This document shows positions 10,345-19,702 of a stretch of 41,989 nt of DNA, one piece after another. The notes beneath the pieces are model-generated. The model made no database searches. It saw only the letters and a list, made by a program, of their open reading frames with translations, and was not told where the DNA came from. The translations under genes were made by a program, and so were the position numbers. Location of the stretch: the NCBI GenBank assembly GCA_002392655.1, contig DGHK01000018.1:13398-55386 (forward strand), in the 5' to 3' direction. The stretch is from Lachnospiraceae bacterium UBA3850. Lineage in GTDB: Bacteria; Bacillota; Clostridia; Lachnospirales; Lachnospiraceae. Within the stretch, counting starts at the first letter, position 1, and each line of letters opens with the position of its first letter.

Positions 10345-10373
10345 ACTGTATCAGACATCTAACTGATTGTCAA
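10345..10373 (-). promoter_or_regulatory. Promoter of the manganese riboswitch transcript
   Basis: TTGACA (10373-10368), a 17-nt spacer and TACAGT (10350-10345) on the minus strand. Transcription should begin near 10338, right at the 5' end of the aptamer. It starts only about 15 nt after the stop codon of the ABC-2 permease upstream. Confidence 0.75.
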
Positions 10374-10388
10374 CCCATTAATTCAGCT

Positions 10389-11252
10389 TTACTTCTCCCC
10401 CGGCTTAAGTCTCTTTGATGAGAACATAACAAAGAGTGCGGCTATTCCAAGCTGAACAAAAACCGAAATAGTCAGCCATACATTTGTACTGTATAACCAT
10501 TTCCAAAAGCTGCCTACACTCATTAGCTGTCCGAGTGATATATTGGAAAGCCTGTCTGTAAAGAAGATGATAAATGTATGAACCGGATTTATAAGCTCCA
10601 ACGACATTGTGAATAATAACCCATCCGAATCGCCACGTGTCATAGCATGCACCAGAGAAGGAACATATGTTACTGCATAGATTCCAAAGTATATAACATA
10701 TGAAAGCACAACTGCCGTGATAGTCTTCTTACATACTGAAGAACAGAATATACCTATACTTCCCGAGAAGATAGCATAAATAAATGCCAGAATTATATAC
10801 TCTATAAGAGTCGACCACCTCTGACCACCGATTATAAAGGATACTGCCATGAGTGGAACACTGGCAAACACATATATCATCACTCTGATTACCGCAGAAG
10901 CAAGCTTTCCGATAATGATAGAGCTTGTGTTTATGGATGTGGTAAGAAGCACATCCATGGTCTTCTTCTCCCGTTCTCCCGATATCGAGGTTGCTGTAAT
11001 TATAGGCACTATAAGTCCTATGATAACAAGCTGAAAAACACCAACAGTAGGGAAAAATGCGGAATAGTTCCTGTAAATCTGCGTATTATTCGGTCCTGAA
11101 TATCTGACGGAAGTATTATTCGCAAGCATTGTCAGCAGAAATGCTATCGTAAGCACTCCTTCGTATGCAAACAAGCTCCATGAAAATTTCATACTTCTGG
11201 AGGTTACCTTCAGATCCTTACTTACTATTGGATTCATCCTAACTTTTGTCAT
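10389..11252 (-). CDS. ABC-2 type transporter permease
   Basis: A 287-residue integral membrane protein with about six hydrophobic segments. It has the typical ABC-2 order: a cytoplasmic N-terminus, a first segment near residue 30, an ectoloop, and the SGEREKKTMDVLLTTSINTSSIIIGKL block, which is the conserved coupling region of NatB/GldF-like permeases. ATG 11252 overlaps the ATPase stop by 4 nt (ATGA), so the two are translationally coupled. It is the last gene of a three-gene operon (12201-13580, 11249-12184, this gene). No terminator is seen before the riboswitch promoter downstream. The substrate is unknown. Confidence 0.88.
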   Translation of the reverse strand: MTKVRMNPIVSKDLKVTSRSMKFSWSLFAYEGVLTIAFLLTMLANNTSVRYSGPNNTQIYRNYSAFFPTVGVFQLVIIGLIVPIITATSISGEREKKTMDVLLTTSINTSSIIIGKLASAVIRVMIYVFASVPLMAVSFIIGGQRWSTLIEYIILAFIYAIFSGSIGIFCSSVCKKTITAVVLSYVIYFGIYAVTYVPSLVHAMTRGDSDGLLFTMSLELINPVHTFIIFFTDRLSNISLGQLMSVGSFWKWLYSTNVWLTISVFVQLGIAALFVMFSSKRLKPGEK

Positions 11253-12184
11253 GCACTCACACCTCCCGTCAGATTTACAAACAGGTTCTCCAGATTCTTC
11301 TCATCTCTGTGAAATGCACTTACTATAATTCCATTATTCATAAGTGCCATAATTATCTGATTACTTTTTGTATCATCCGGAACACCACTTAGTGTTATCT
11401 CATTTTCTTTGCTGTATACAATCTGAACATCAGGAAATGCAGATAGAACATTCATCACCGTTTCAGGATAACCTCTGTAAGAAATGATAAGTCTGCTCAT
11501 ATCAGTTCCCATCTTCAGTATATCCTCCAGCTTTCCTGCTGCAACAAGCACACCCATGTTCATGACACCTATGGCATTACACATCTCAGCTATATCGGAA
11601 AGGATATGTGAACTGATCATTATAGTTTTACCCATAGAGTTAAGATTTATAAGAAGCTCTTTCATCTCAATTCTCGCTGTAGGGTCAAGTCCGGATGATG
11701 GTTCATCCATTACAAGTAGCGGCGGATCCGACATGAGTGCTCTGGCTACACATAGTCTCTGCTTCATACCTCTAGACAAGGCATCAACATAAAACTCTCT
11801 TTTATCCTGCAGATTAACAAGATCCAGCAGTCTTGAGGAAGCTTCCTCGATGTCTCTGTAAAACATGCCATTGCAGGAGCCGTAAAACTCGAGATACTCC
11901 GAAACCTTCAGATTATCATAGACTCCGAAAAAATCCGGAACATATCCTATTCTATTTTTCAGATCCTTAACATCACTGTTATTAAGTCCTCTTGTAATAC
12001 CGTCAACAGTTACGGAACCGGCAGTTGCCCTGAGAAGCCCGCAGACTATTCTCATGGTTGTCGTTTTTCCGGCACCGTTAGGCCCGACAAATCCGAACAG
12101 ATCTCCCTTGGGGACTCTGAGAGTCAGACCCCTTACTGCAGGGAACTGACCGTAGTTTTTATATAAGTTTTCTATATATAACAT
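11249..12184 (-). CDS. ABC transporter ATP-binding protein (CcmA/GldA-like)
   Basis: A 311-residue ATPase with Walker A GPNGAGKT, signature LSRGMKQR (an LSxGxxQR variant), Walker B LLVMDEPSSGLD and switch histidine in ISSHILSD. After about residue 215 there is a C-terminal extension common in ABC-2 exporter ATPases. A GGGGAGG site lies 8 nt before ATG 12184. It is sandwiched between the unknown membrane protein (16 nt upstream) and the permease (4-nt overlap), so it powers that complex. Exported compound unknown; multidrug, lantibiotic and cell-surface roles all occur in this family. Confidence 0.92.
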   Translation of the reverse strand: MLYIENLYKNYGQFPAVRGLTLRVPKGDLFGFVGPNGAGKTTTMRIVCGLLRATAGSVTVDGITRGLNNSDVKDLKNRIGYVPDFFGVYDNLKVSEYLEFYGSCNGMFYRDIEEASSRLLDLVNLQDKREFYVDALSRGMKQRLCVARALMSDPPLLVMDEPSSGLDPTARIEMKELLINLNSMGKTIMISSHILSDIAEMCNAIGVMNMGVLVAAGKLEDILKMGTDMSRLIISYRGYPETVMNVLSAFPDVQIVYSKENEITLSGVPDDTKSNQIIMALMNNGIIVSAFHRDEKNLENLFVNLTGGVSA

Positions 12185-12200
12185 TTACATGTCCTCCCCA

Positions 12201-13580
12201 TTAGTATTCATCATATGGCTGAAATGAAACAGAATCATAGAAGCATCTAAAGGATATTTCTTCTTTATCTGTCTTCGAAGCTCCCTTTGTCACACCAACA
12301 GCTAATGCCTGTTCATTACCCGTATATGAAGCTTCAAGAGCTATATAAAGCGCTGCAAGTTCACTGGATTTTTCTATATCTCCATCCTCGTAAGCAGGCA
12401 TGAGATATTTATTTTGCAGTTGACTGTTATTTATAAATGACCCAGAACTATTATTATTCAGATTTAACTCTACATCGACAGTAGCATTGGGTTCAACATC
12501 CTCTACCACCTCACACCCCTTGAAGGTTGAAACATACATATAGTCCAGATGCTGTCCTGTTTTATTGCATACCTTCACGACATATGGATCATTTTCCGAT
12601 GCTATGATTTCAATACTTCCCTCCGGCTTCGTTTCAGATTCAAGTTCGAAGCAGGTTGATTCATAAGAATTTCTCGGAGAATAATGAAGCTTCATATTGC
12701 TTAGCCCCTGCTCCAGCTCTGCTCTATATTTTACATTTTCATCATAGATATAGCTTCTTGATAAACAACGCCCTGTACAGTAATTTTCCTTTGTTTTTAC
12801 GTCCCATTTCTTATGCCCCGCAGAATAACCGAAGACATATGTTGATATAGTTTCATTTTGATAATTAGTAAGCTCTATGGATTTAATGCTATCATTCTTT
12901 GAGGCAGAGCCTATACTCATCAGGAACATGATCAGGACAAAAACTACTGTAATACCCGGAATGATTATCCACATCAGCTCCCTTTTCTTTACTGCCTTTA
13001 ATATGAGATAAATGATCGGCCCCACAAGAACCACATAAAGTATGATCAGAATTGAGATTAGCCCCGACAGTTCTCCGGCAGGTTTTTCCATATATCCCTG
13101 CACATTCTCAATATCATACATATCAAGACTAGTTATCTTCTCTTCATAAGTCAGATTTTTTCCTGCTATATATGCTATACTTTTAAACTTTTCCTGATAA
13201 CGTAAAATATCGTCATTATCCAGAATAAGTATTTTAAACTCAAGATCAGGGTTTGTTCCTGCCAGCGGAACATTTATCGAAACATACTCCGTTTGCTGTG
13301 AAGCTATACTTATCGATTTACTGTATCCGGTAAAGCCTGATCCCTGACTGCTTGTCATCACAACTACACGACCATCAAATGCCTTGGACTTGTTTTTTAC
13401 TTCAAGCTCGAAGGTATAATTCTTTTTACTTGCTTTAATGGTTACATTAATTCCAAAATCAGAATTTGAAGCTTCAGCAACTGTACCGAATAAAAAAGCA
13501 ACACATAAGCACGCCGCCAATAGAAGCGACAGAAATGTCTGACGTTTTCTTTTTCTTATGCTTTTCAGCATACCACTCAT
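12201..13580 (-). CDS. Unknown secreted/membrane protein of the ABC-2 operon
   Basis: A 459-residue protein. A basic N-terminus and a hydrophobic stretch ending in AEAS give a signal peptide or anchor (about residues 1-38). A beta-rich extracytoplasmic domain follows (about 40-170), with an NVTIKASKKNYTFELEVKN start like immunoglobulin-type adhesion folds. Two closely spaced membrane segments (about 173-230) come next, then a second soluble domain to the end. No catalytic motif is visible. It is first in the operon with an ABC-2 ATPase and permease and is probably an accessory subunit that contacts substrate outside the cell. I do not recognise the family. ATG 13580 follows a GGGGG site. Confidence 0.75.
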   Translation of the reverse strand: MSGMLKSIRKRKRQTFLSLLLAACLCVAFLFGTVAEASNSDFGINVTIKASKKNYTFELEVKNKSKAFDGRVVVMTSSQGSGFTGYSKSISIASQQTEYVSINVPLAGTNPDLEFKILILDNDDILRYQEKFKSIAYIAGKNLTYEEKITSLDMYDIENVQGYMEKPAGELSGLISILIILYVVLVGPIIYLILKAVKKRELMWIIIPGITVVFVLIMFLMSIGSASKNDSIKSIELTNYQNETISTYVFGYSAGHKKWDVKTKENYCTGRCLSRSYIYDENVKYRAELEQGLSNMKLHYSPRNSYESTCFELESETKPEGSIEIIASENDPYVVKVCNKTGQHLDYMYVSTFKGCEVVEDVEPNATVDVELNLNNNSSGSFINNSQLQNKYLMPAYEDGDIEKSSELAALYIALEASYTGNEQALAVGVTKGASKTDKEEISFRCFYDSVSFQPYDEY

Positions 13581-13611
13581 AATTATATGACCCCCATTTT
13601 ATATCTTTATA

Positions 13612-13640
13612 TTGAAGAACTTCTAAATCTATGCTAAAAT
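13612..13640 (+). promoter_or_regulatory. rnpB promoter
   Basis: TTGAAG (13612-13617), a 17-nt spacer and TAAAAT (13635-13640) lie immediately upstream of the RNase P RNA 5' end, as expected for a stable RNA. Confidence 0.7.
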
Positions 13641-13649
13641 TTCCATCCA

Positions 13650-13987
13650 GCGAGTAGAATAGGTGATCGCGGGGACGATTTTTCGTCCGTGAGGAAAGTC
13701 CGGGCTTCATAGGGCAGGATGCCGGATAACGTCCGGTTGAGGTGACTCACAGGAAAGTGCAACAGAAAGTATACCGCCCGTTTTACGGGTAAGGGTGAAA
13801 TGGCGAGGTAAGAGCTCACCGCCTGGCTGGTAACAGACAGGGCATTGTAAACCCCATCCGAAGCAAGACCAAGACGAAGCGTTGACGCTGCCCGCCGAGC
13901 TTCAGGTAGGTTGCTTGAGCTGTATAGCGATATACAGTCTAGATAGATGATCACCCACGACATAACCCGGCTTATAGTTCTGCTCGC
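13650..13987 (+). ncRNA. rnpB: RNase P RNA (catalytic subunit of ribonuclease P)
   Basis: The ~338-nt RNA processes the 5' ends of pre-tRNAs. The two ends pair to form P1 (GCGAGTAGAA with TTCTGCTCGC). Universally conserved blocks are present in order: GAGGAAAGTCCGGGCT (P4/CR-I), ACAGAAAG, GGTAAGGGTGAAA, GGTAAGAGCTCACCGC, GTAAACCCCA, AGCAAGACCAA, GGTAGGTTGCTTGAG and AACCCGGCTTA (CR-V). This is the ancestral type A layout found in Clostridia. A run of seven or more T follows P1 directly and ends transcription. It is on the plus strand, divergent from the ABC-2 operon and converging on the nucleoside kinase. The ends are set by the P1 pairing and may be off by a few nt. Confidence 0.97.
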
Positions 13988-13992
13988 TTTTT

Positions 13993-15675
13993 TTATATAT
14001 CAAAACATCCCCCACCGATAAATTCTCTCATAAGTGAGTTGTTCGGAACACTCTGAACATCAATTCCCAGAAAATAATCCAGGAATTTAAGCAGTCTCTT
14101 TGCTTCGTAGTATTCCTCGGAATCTTCAGGAACACTGAAAAGAAGCGGTTCCGCAAAAACCTTTATGGCAGAAAGCTCGTAAATGATTGCGGAATTAAAC
14201 ATCGCATCCGCCTCATCCTGATAAGGGAATATATTCTCATTTTCGCCCTTTCTTACATTTCCCCAAAGGAATATACTTCTCTGTGGGCTGTGACCTCTGG
14301 TTCTCGCATCTCTTACTATTCTTCTGAGCAGCCTGGTATCTGTAGTTGAGATACGGTTATGCTCGTCTATGTTAAGCTGCGTAAGTGCACTTATATATAT
14401 CTTGAAGCATGACTCCTTCGGAAGCGAATATGTAGACTTCGGATTTAAGGCATGGATACCTTCAACCACCAGAACATCATCACTATCCAGTCGGAGCATA
14501 TTTTTGTTAAAGACCTTCTTGCCATTTATAAAGTCGAAAATCGGCATATCAACTTCCTCGCCCTGAAGAAGCTTCGTCATAGTAGTATTAAAAAGCTCGA
14601 GGTCCATAGCTCCGATGCCTTCAAAATCAAAGTTTCCATCCGCATCTCTCGGCGTCTCTTCTCTCTCCTTGAAGAAATTATCCATAGCGATCGGATGAGG
14701 TTTTTTACCCATCGTCCTGAGCTGTACACTGAGTCTGTTGGAAAATGTAGTCTTGCCGGATGACGACGGACCGGCTATAAGTACAATCCTCTTGTCATTC
14801 TTAACTATCTCCGATGCTATGTCCGCTATCTGTTTTTCCATGATAGCTTCCTGAATAAGTATCAGATCATTCGCCCTGCCTTCAACTATGGCTTCATTGA
14901 GCTCACCAACATAGTTGATTCCTATCTGTCTTCCCCAGTTCTCAGCACCACTCATAGCCTCATACAGCTTCTTCTCAGCCTTGTAAGGTGATGGAAGCTC
15001 CATAGTTCCCTTAATCGGGATAACAAGCACAAAGCCGTCATCGTGTCTGACTAAATCAAATGCTTTAAGACACCCTGTTGACGGAACCATATATCCATAA
15101 TAATAATCCTCGTAGCCATCCAGCTCATATATATTTATTCTTGAAGATCTTCTGTATTTGAGAAGCAGAGCCTTCGCAGGCAGGTCCCTTGCGATAAATC
15201 TCTCTCTCATACCTCTGGTATTACATATCTTCTTTTCGAACTTTACATCCTTCTCAACCAGCTCCTGCATCCTTTTCTTCATCGCAGCCAGAAGTTCATC
15301 CGTAAGCTCGATTCTTTTTTTACCTTCTATGAGCTTGCAGAAGAAACCGCTTCCGAGAGAATACATGATTTCTATTCTGTAATCACCCTCGTCTCCGCCT
15401 ATCACATCCTTTGCAGCTTTCAGCATAAGCATGGAAATACTTCTTTTGTAATGATCAAACCCTATATCAGTAGTTACTGAAAGGAAGGAAACTGTTGCAT
15501 CATTATTTAATTTATATGCAAGTTCTTTCAATCTTCCATCTACTTTTGCAACTACCATATCCTGAAGATTGGCACGATCCGCCACTTCAAGAAGTGCGGT
15601 ACCTCTGTCAACTTCTATGACCTTCTCATTTTCACCCATTAAAACTGTAACACGAATTGTTTTTTCTCTTCCCAT
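13993..15675 (-). CDS. Uridine kinase-like nucleoside kinase with N-terminal TGS/ThrRS-like domain
   Basis: A 560-residue protein. Residues 1 to about 65 form a TGS-type ubiquitin-like domain, followed by a threonyl-tRNA synthetase second-additional-domain-like region (GFDHYKRS...). The C-terminal half is a phosphoribulokinase/uridine kinase fold: P-loop GPSSSGKTTFSNRL, PIAMDNFFKERE (the DxFY-like substrate motif), FDFINGKK, VVEGIHALNP, and R-rich RLLRRIVRDARTRG. Clostridia carry this fusion as a single-copy gene. It probably phosphorylates a nucleoside, but the substrate is not established from sequence. It begins 4 nt after the trmK stop, so it belongs to the dnaG-rpoD-trmK transcript. Confidence 0.88.
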   Translation of the reverse strand: MGREKTIRVTVLMGENEKVIEVDRGTALLEVADRANLQDMVVAKVDGRLKELAYKLNNDATVSFLSVTTDIGFDHYKRSISMLMLKAAKDVIGGDEGDYRIEIMYSLGSGFFCKLIEGKKRIELTDELLAAMKKRMQELVEKDVKFEKKICNTRGMRERFIARDLPAKALLLKYRRSSRINIYELDGYEDYYYGYMVPSTGCLKAFDLVRHDDGFVLVIPIKGTMELPSPYKAEKKLYEAMSGAENWGRQIGINYVGELNEAIVEGRANDLILIQEAIMEKQIADIASEIVKNDKRIVLIAGPSSSGKTTFSNRLSVQLRTMGKKPHPIAMDNFFKEREETPRDADGNFDFEGIGAMDLELFNTTMTKLLQGEEVDMPIFDFINGKKVFNKNMLRLDSDDVLVVEGIHALNPKSTYSLPKESCFKIYISALTQLNIDEHNRISTTDTRLLRRIVRDARTRGHSPQRSIFLWGNVRKGENENIFPYQDEADAMFNSAIIYELSAIKVFAEPLLFSVPEDSEEYYEAKRLLKFLDYFLGIDVQSVPNNSLMREFIGGGCFDI

Positions 15676-15678
15676 ATG

Positions 15679-16455
15679 TTACCCCCAGTTATTTATTACC
15701 TCTTCCATAAGTGCAAGCTCAGAGCGAATCTGAAGCATACGTTCAGCCGCTCCTTCTCCCGAGCTTTTTGATATCCTGCAGAATATCCCCTGATATTTCT
15801 CCATCTGTTTTTCGAGATATTCCTTCAGTACCGGATTCTTTTTCTCTATAAGCTTCTCCCCATACATATCATATATCTGAAGCAGCTTATCCTCATCTGT
15901 TGTGCGAGCCATTTTTTCTTCCTTCATGCATGCAGATCCGGCTCTGCCATTATCGACGTCAAAATAAACAGTGTCTTCCAACCTTGCCTTGATGACGCAG
16001 TAATACTTTCCATCCTCAGAAAGCATATCCTCGTCAATTATTCTGAAACCATGTTCTCTCAGATATCTCCTGACAAGTGGGATATCTGATTGCGGAGAAA
16101 GAACAAGTTCATAACCGGCTTTCATCTTATGTAAACCACGAGAAATGATATCTATGATAAGCATTCCTCCCATTCCTGCTATAACCGCCAGATTGCTCTC
16201 TCCCTCTTCCAGGGCATCAAAGCCATTGGAGATACGAGCTTCAATTTTATCAGAAAGACCTCTTTCGGCTATGCTTTCTCTTGCATTCCCCAGAGGTCCT
16301 TCGGCTACATCCATGGCATATACTCTATCTGCTATGCCTTCTTCCACAAGGTATATAGATACGTATCCATGATCACAACCGATATCGGCAACACTCTTCC
16401 CGGGTGTCACCATATCGGCTATACATTTCATTCTTTTTGTAAGCTTTATACTCAT
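15679..16455 (-). CDS. trmK: tRNA (adenine(22)-N1)-methyltransferase
   Basis: A 258-residue SAM-dependent methyltransferase of the TrmK (YqfN) family that methylates A22 in the D-arm of tRNA. Visible features: SAM-binding motif I VADIGCDHGYVSIYL, MDVAEGPL (motif II acidic residue), and AGMGGMLIIDI (the family's conserved loop). The C-terminal ~80 residues form the coiled-coil region seen in this family, with LKEYLEKQMEKYQGI. Start ATG overlaps the rpoD stop by one base (TAATG), the classic rpoD-trmK coupling in Firmicutes. Confidence 0.93.
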   Translation of the reverse strand: MSIKLTKRMKCIADMVTPGKSVADIGCDHGYVSIYLVEEGIADRVYAMDVAEGPLGNARESIAERGLSDKIEARISNGFDALEEGESNLAVIAGMGGMLIIDIISRGLHKMKAGYELVLSPQSDIPLVRRYLREHGFRIIDEDMLSEDGKYYCVIKARLEDTVYFDVDNGRAGSACMKEEKMARTTDEDKLLQIYDMYGEKLIEKKNPVLKEYLEKQMEKYQGIFCRISKSSGEGAAERMLQIRSELALMEEVINNWG

Positions 16456-17768
16456 TAGTCAAGGAACTCCTTAAGCTTACGTGAACGGCTAGGATGTCTC
16501 AGCTTTCTGAGCGCCTTTGCCTCTATCTGTCTGATTCTTTCACGTGTTACACTGAATTCCTTTCCTACTTCTTCAAGCGTTCTGGCTCTTCCGTCATCCA
16601 GACCGAATCTGAGTCTCAGAACCTTCTGTTCTCTTTCTGTAAGTGTACCAAGCACCTCTACCAGCTGCTCCTTAAGAATCATGGAAGCTGCAGCCTCAGA
16701 TGGTGCAGGAACATCATCATCCGGAAGGAAGTCACCCAGGTGGCTGTCCTCCTCTTCACCAATTGGTGTTTCAAGTGATACAGGTTCCTGTGATATCTTC
16801 TGTATCTCGCGTACTCTATCTACTGGGATATCCATCTCCTCAGCAATCTCTTCCGGACTCGGTTCACGTCCGAGCTCCTGAAGAAGCTGTCTGGATACTC
16901 TTGTGAGCTTATTAATAGTCTCAACCATATGCACAGGGATACGTATAGTTCTTGCCTGATCTGCTATAGCTCTTGTTATAGCCTGTCTGATCCACCATGT
17001 AGCATATGTTGAGAACTTATAACCCTTGCGGTAATCAAACTTCTCAACTGCCTTGATAAGTCCCATATTTCCTTCCTGAATCAGATCAAGGAAGAGCATT
17101 CCACGTCCTACATATCTCTTTGCAATACTTACAACAAGACGGAGGTTTGCCTCAGCAAGCTGCTTCTTCGCATCCTCATCACCCTTCTCCATTCTCTTTG
17201 CAAGCTCTATCTCTTCATCGGCAGTAAGAAGCTGAACCTTTCCTATCTCCTTCAGATACATCCTTACCGGATCCTCAAGGCTGACACCCTCAGGAACAGA
17301 CATATCTATCTTCTCAAGATCTATCTCTTCCTCTTCTGAAAGCTCAAACTCAAGATCCTCATCATCTATATCGTCATCATCTGTTATGTTCAGAACCTCA
17401 ACCTTGTTGTTCTCAAAATACTCAAGTGCTTTTGCAAGATAGTCAGGTGTAAGTAGAGTCGGAACGTCCTTGAGTGCATCTACGATATCATCATCACGGA
17501 GAACATTATTCTTCTTTTTTGCAACCTTGAGAAGATCCTTCATCTTACCGTCAAACAGCTTCTCTCTTTCATCATCTGTCATGTTGTCCATAGCATTTGC
17601 ATTTGCTTCGTCAATGACAGGCTGATCACCGGCTTCATCAAGCTCATCCTCAAAATCATCTTCCTCTCCGTCTGCAATCTCGTCCTCTCCCTCGAATGCT
17701 TCCATCTCGAGGAGCTTCTTCTCCTGCTCAAGTTTTTCCTTCTCTGCCTTAGTCATTCTCTTTGCCAT
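16455..17768 (-). CDS. rpoD: RNA polymerase primary sigma factor SigA
   Basis: A 437-residue principal sigma-70 factor. The acidic N-terminal ~150 residues (region 1.1-like, many D/E) are followed by the sigma-70 core: [21 protein letters not shown] (1.2), [24 protein letters not shown] (2.1-2.2), [20 protein letters not shown] (2.3-2.4), [15 protein letters not shown] (3.0), and [20 protein letters not shown] (4.2) near the end. These recognise TTGACA/TATAAT elements, matching the many such promoters in this window. It lies 16 nt after dnaG, forming the macromolecular synthesis operon. Confidence 0.98.
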   Translation of the reverse strand: MAKRMTKAEKEKLEQEKKLLEMEAFEGEDEIADGEEDDFEDELDEAGDQPVIDEANANAMDNMTDDEREKLFDGKMKDLLKVAKKKNNVLRDDDIVDALKDVPTLLTPDYLAKALEYFENNKVEVLNITDDDDIDDEDLEFELSEEEEIDLEKIDMSVPEGVSLEDPVRMYLKEIGKVQLLTADEEIELAKRMEKGDEDAKKQLAEANLRLVVSIAKRYVGRGMLFLDLIQEGNMGLIKAVEKFDYRKGYKFSTYATWWIRQAITRAIADQARTIRIPVHMVETINKLTRVSRQLLQELGREPSPEEIAEEMDIPVDRVREIQKISQEPVSLETPIGEEEDSHLGDFLPDDDVPAPSEAAASMILKEQLVEVLGTLTEREQKVLRLRFGLDDGRARTLEEVGKEFSVTRERIRQIEAKALRKLRHPSRSRKLKEFLD

Positions 17769-17784
17769 AATTTAACCTCTTTCC

Positions 17785-19569
17785 TTAAAGCTTTATCTTT
17801 ATCTTATTTATCTCATTCTTTTTTCGTGCCAGCTCTATCTGACTTATATTCTCACCGTTTTTTAAGGCCTTATCGATGTTATTCATCTTGATCTTGATGA
17901 TAAGATCCGTCAGAACCTTCTCAAGCATGGACGGTGTAGTATCAAACTCCAGTTCTTTCGTAAATATCTCGCTTACCTTCTCCTGGGATTCGGCGTCACT
18001 GAACTTATTCAGTATATTTGCCGGAACAACCTCGCCCTTTTCTCTGTACTGATCATATATACTGACAGCCACATCCTTTATGATGTCCTCAGTGAAATCC
18101 TTCTCCGATATCACTCTGGCGAGTTTATCGAACAGATATTGTTCATTTACCATGAGCGTCAGCAGGTATTTCTCATTTTCCTCTGCCGGATTTTTCTCCT
18201 TCTTGGTCTGCTGCTTAGGTCGCCAAATCTCTTCCGGTTCTGTCGGTCTGAGTGAGGACAGACTGGTCTCTCCCAGTCCCGCCATTCCTACCTCAGTAAC
18301 GATTTTCGCCAATTCGTCTCGGTTTACATAATACTTCATTGCAACTGTATCTATATAATTGGAACGTTCGGTTGAATCCCCTATTCCTGCCAGCAGTCTT
18401 CCTGCCGCTTTCATAAATCTGGTCTTATCCTCAGGATTATTCAGATCATAATCCTTTTCTATTACCTGTATCTCAAATATTCTTCCCAGAGTTGCGTCTC
18501 TTACTCGTTCATCGTATGCCTCCAGGCCTTCACATTTGATAAACTCATCAGGATCCTTGTGAGGACTTAGATCTATCACCTTCTGTGACATATCCAGATC
18601 TCTCAGGATTCCTATTGCCCTCATGGCAGCTTTTACACCGGCCTCGTCGCCGTCATATGCCAGATAGACATCCGACGTATATCTCTTTATCAGCCCAGCC
18701 TGCTGGGAGGTAAATGCAGTTCCCAGCGATGCAACCGCGTTGTCATATCCTGCCTGATGCATGGATATAACATCCATATAGCCCTCGCAAAGTATCACGC
18801 CTTTCTTTCGGCTGTGCCTTGCTATATTCATAGCAAAGAGCGTTCTGCTCTTCTGGTAAAGCTCTGTTTCCTCTGTATTTATATACTTGGGCTTCGCGTC
18901 TCCGAGGACTCTTCCTCCGAATGCAATGATCTTGCCGTTTATATCGGTTATGGGAACCATGACTCTGTTCCAGAACCTGTCATGAGCACCCTTCTTCTCA
19001 TCATATAGCACAAGTCCCGCCGCTCTCATAAGTTCCAGGGAATAACCCTTCGATTTCAGATATTTATAGAGATCATCTCTGTATATGTCGGCATAACCCA
19101 GCCCAAACCGCGCTATGGTTTCGTCTGTAAAGCCACGTTCCTTATAATATTTATATCCAAGCTTACCCCTATCCGTTTTCGTCAGAAGATAATGGAAATA
19201 TGCTGCCGCGCTTTTGTTTATCTCATAAAGCATGGCCTTCCGTGACTGTTTCTTCTTCTCGTCATCTGTCATCTCCTTTTCGGGCAGAGAAATGCCCGCC
19301 CTTTTAGCCAGATATTCGATTGCCTCAGGAAATGTGTAATTCTCATGCTTCATGATGAAGGTATATACATTTCCTCCGACTCCGCAACCGAAGCAATGAT
19401 ACATCTGTTTTTCCCTGCTTACTGTAAAGGACGGTGTTTTTTCACTATGAAACGGACAACAGCACTTATATGAATTGCCCGCTTTTTTAAGTCCGGCGTA
19501 CTCTGATATAACATCAACTATATCATTTGCCGTACGCACCTCTTCTATAACTTCGTCTGAATAGTACAT
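17785..19569 (-). CDS. dnaG: DNA primase
   Basis: A 594-residue primase that makes RNA primers for the replication fork. ATG 19569 is used because the protein then begins MYYSDEVIEEVRTAND, the family N-terminus; an in-frame ATG at 19626 has no ribosome site. The CHC2 zinc finger is complete (CPFHSEKTPSF then YHCFGCGVGG). The catalytic core has the FGGRVLGD block and a TOPRIM domain with VILCEGYMDVISM and AYDGDEAG. The C-terminal ~130 residues are the variable DnaB-helicase-binding region. A GGGGGA site is about 12-14 nt upstream, a loose spacing. A 6-bp inverted repeat lies in the leader. Confidence 0.96.
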   Translation of the reverse strand: MYYSDEVIEEVRTANDIVDVISEYAGLKKAGNSYKCCCPFHSEKTPSFTVSREKQMYHCFGCGVGGNVYTFIMKHENYTFPEAIEYLAKRAGISLPEKEMTDDEKKKQSRKAMLYEINKSAAAYFHYLLTKTDRGKLGYKYYKERGFTDETIARFGLGYADIYRDDLYKYLKSKGYSLELMRAAGLVLYDEKKGAHDRFWNRVMVPITDINGKIIAFGGRVLGDAKPKYINTEETELYQKSRTLFAMNIARHSRKKGVILCEGYMDVISMHQAGYDNAVASLGTAFTSQQAGLIKRYTSDVYLAYDGDEAGVKAAMRAIGILRDLDMSQKVIDLSPHKDPDEFIKCEGLEAYDERVRDATLGRIFEIQVIEKDYDLNNPEDKTRFMKAAGRLLAGIGDSTERSNYIDTVAMKYYVNRDELAKIVTEVGMAGLGETSLSSLRPTEPEEIWRPKQQTKKEKNPAEENEKYLLTLMVNEQYLFDKLARVISEKDFTEDIIKDVAVSIYDQYREKGEVVPANILNKFSDAESQEKVSEIFTKELEFDTTPSMLEKVLTDLIIKIKMNNIDKALKNGENISQIELARKKNEINKIKIKL

Positions 19570-19598
19570 TTTCTTTGGTAATTCCCCCTGGAATGCAG

Positions 19599-19626
19599 AT
19601 GGACAGCTCCTAAAAAGTCCGTCCAT
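19599..19626 (-). repeat. Short inverted repeat in the dnaG leader
   Basis: ATGGAC (19626-19621, minus sense) is repeated inverted as GTCCAT (19604-19599) around a 16-nt loop. It sits about 30 nt before the dnaG start and contains an AGGAG-like sequence in the loop. It may be a weak structural control of primase, but it could be chance. Confidence 0.3.
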
Positions 19627-19702
19627 TATTATTTTTATATATTTCTCTTAAAAATCCTTTTTTTATTAAATATTTTTTTTGATTTGTGATAGAATGATTT
19701 TT

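Noticed and set aside
13474..13963. Minus-strand ORFs of about 78 and 109 codons overlying rnpB
   Set aside because: They lie opposite a clearly conserved RNase P RNA and have no ribosome site; they are chance frames in the antisense.
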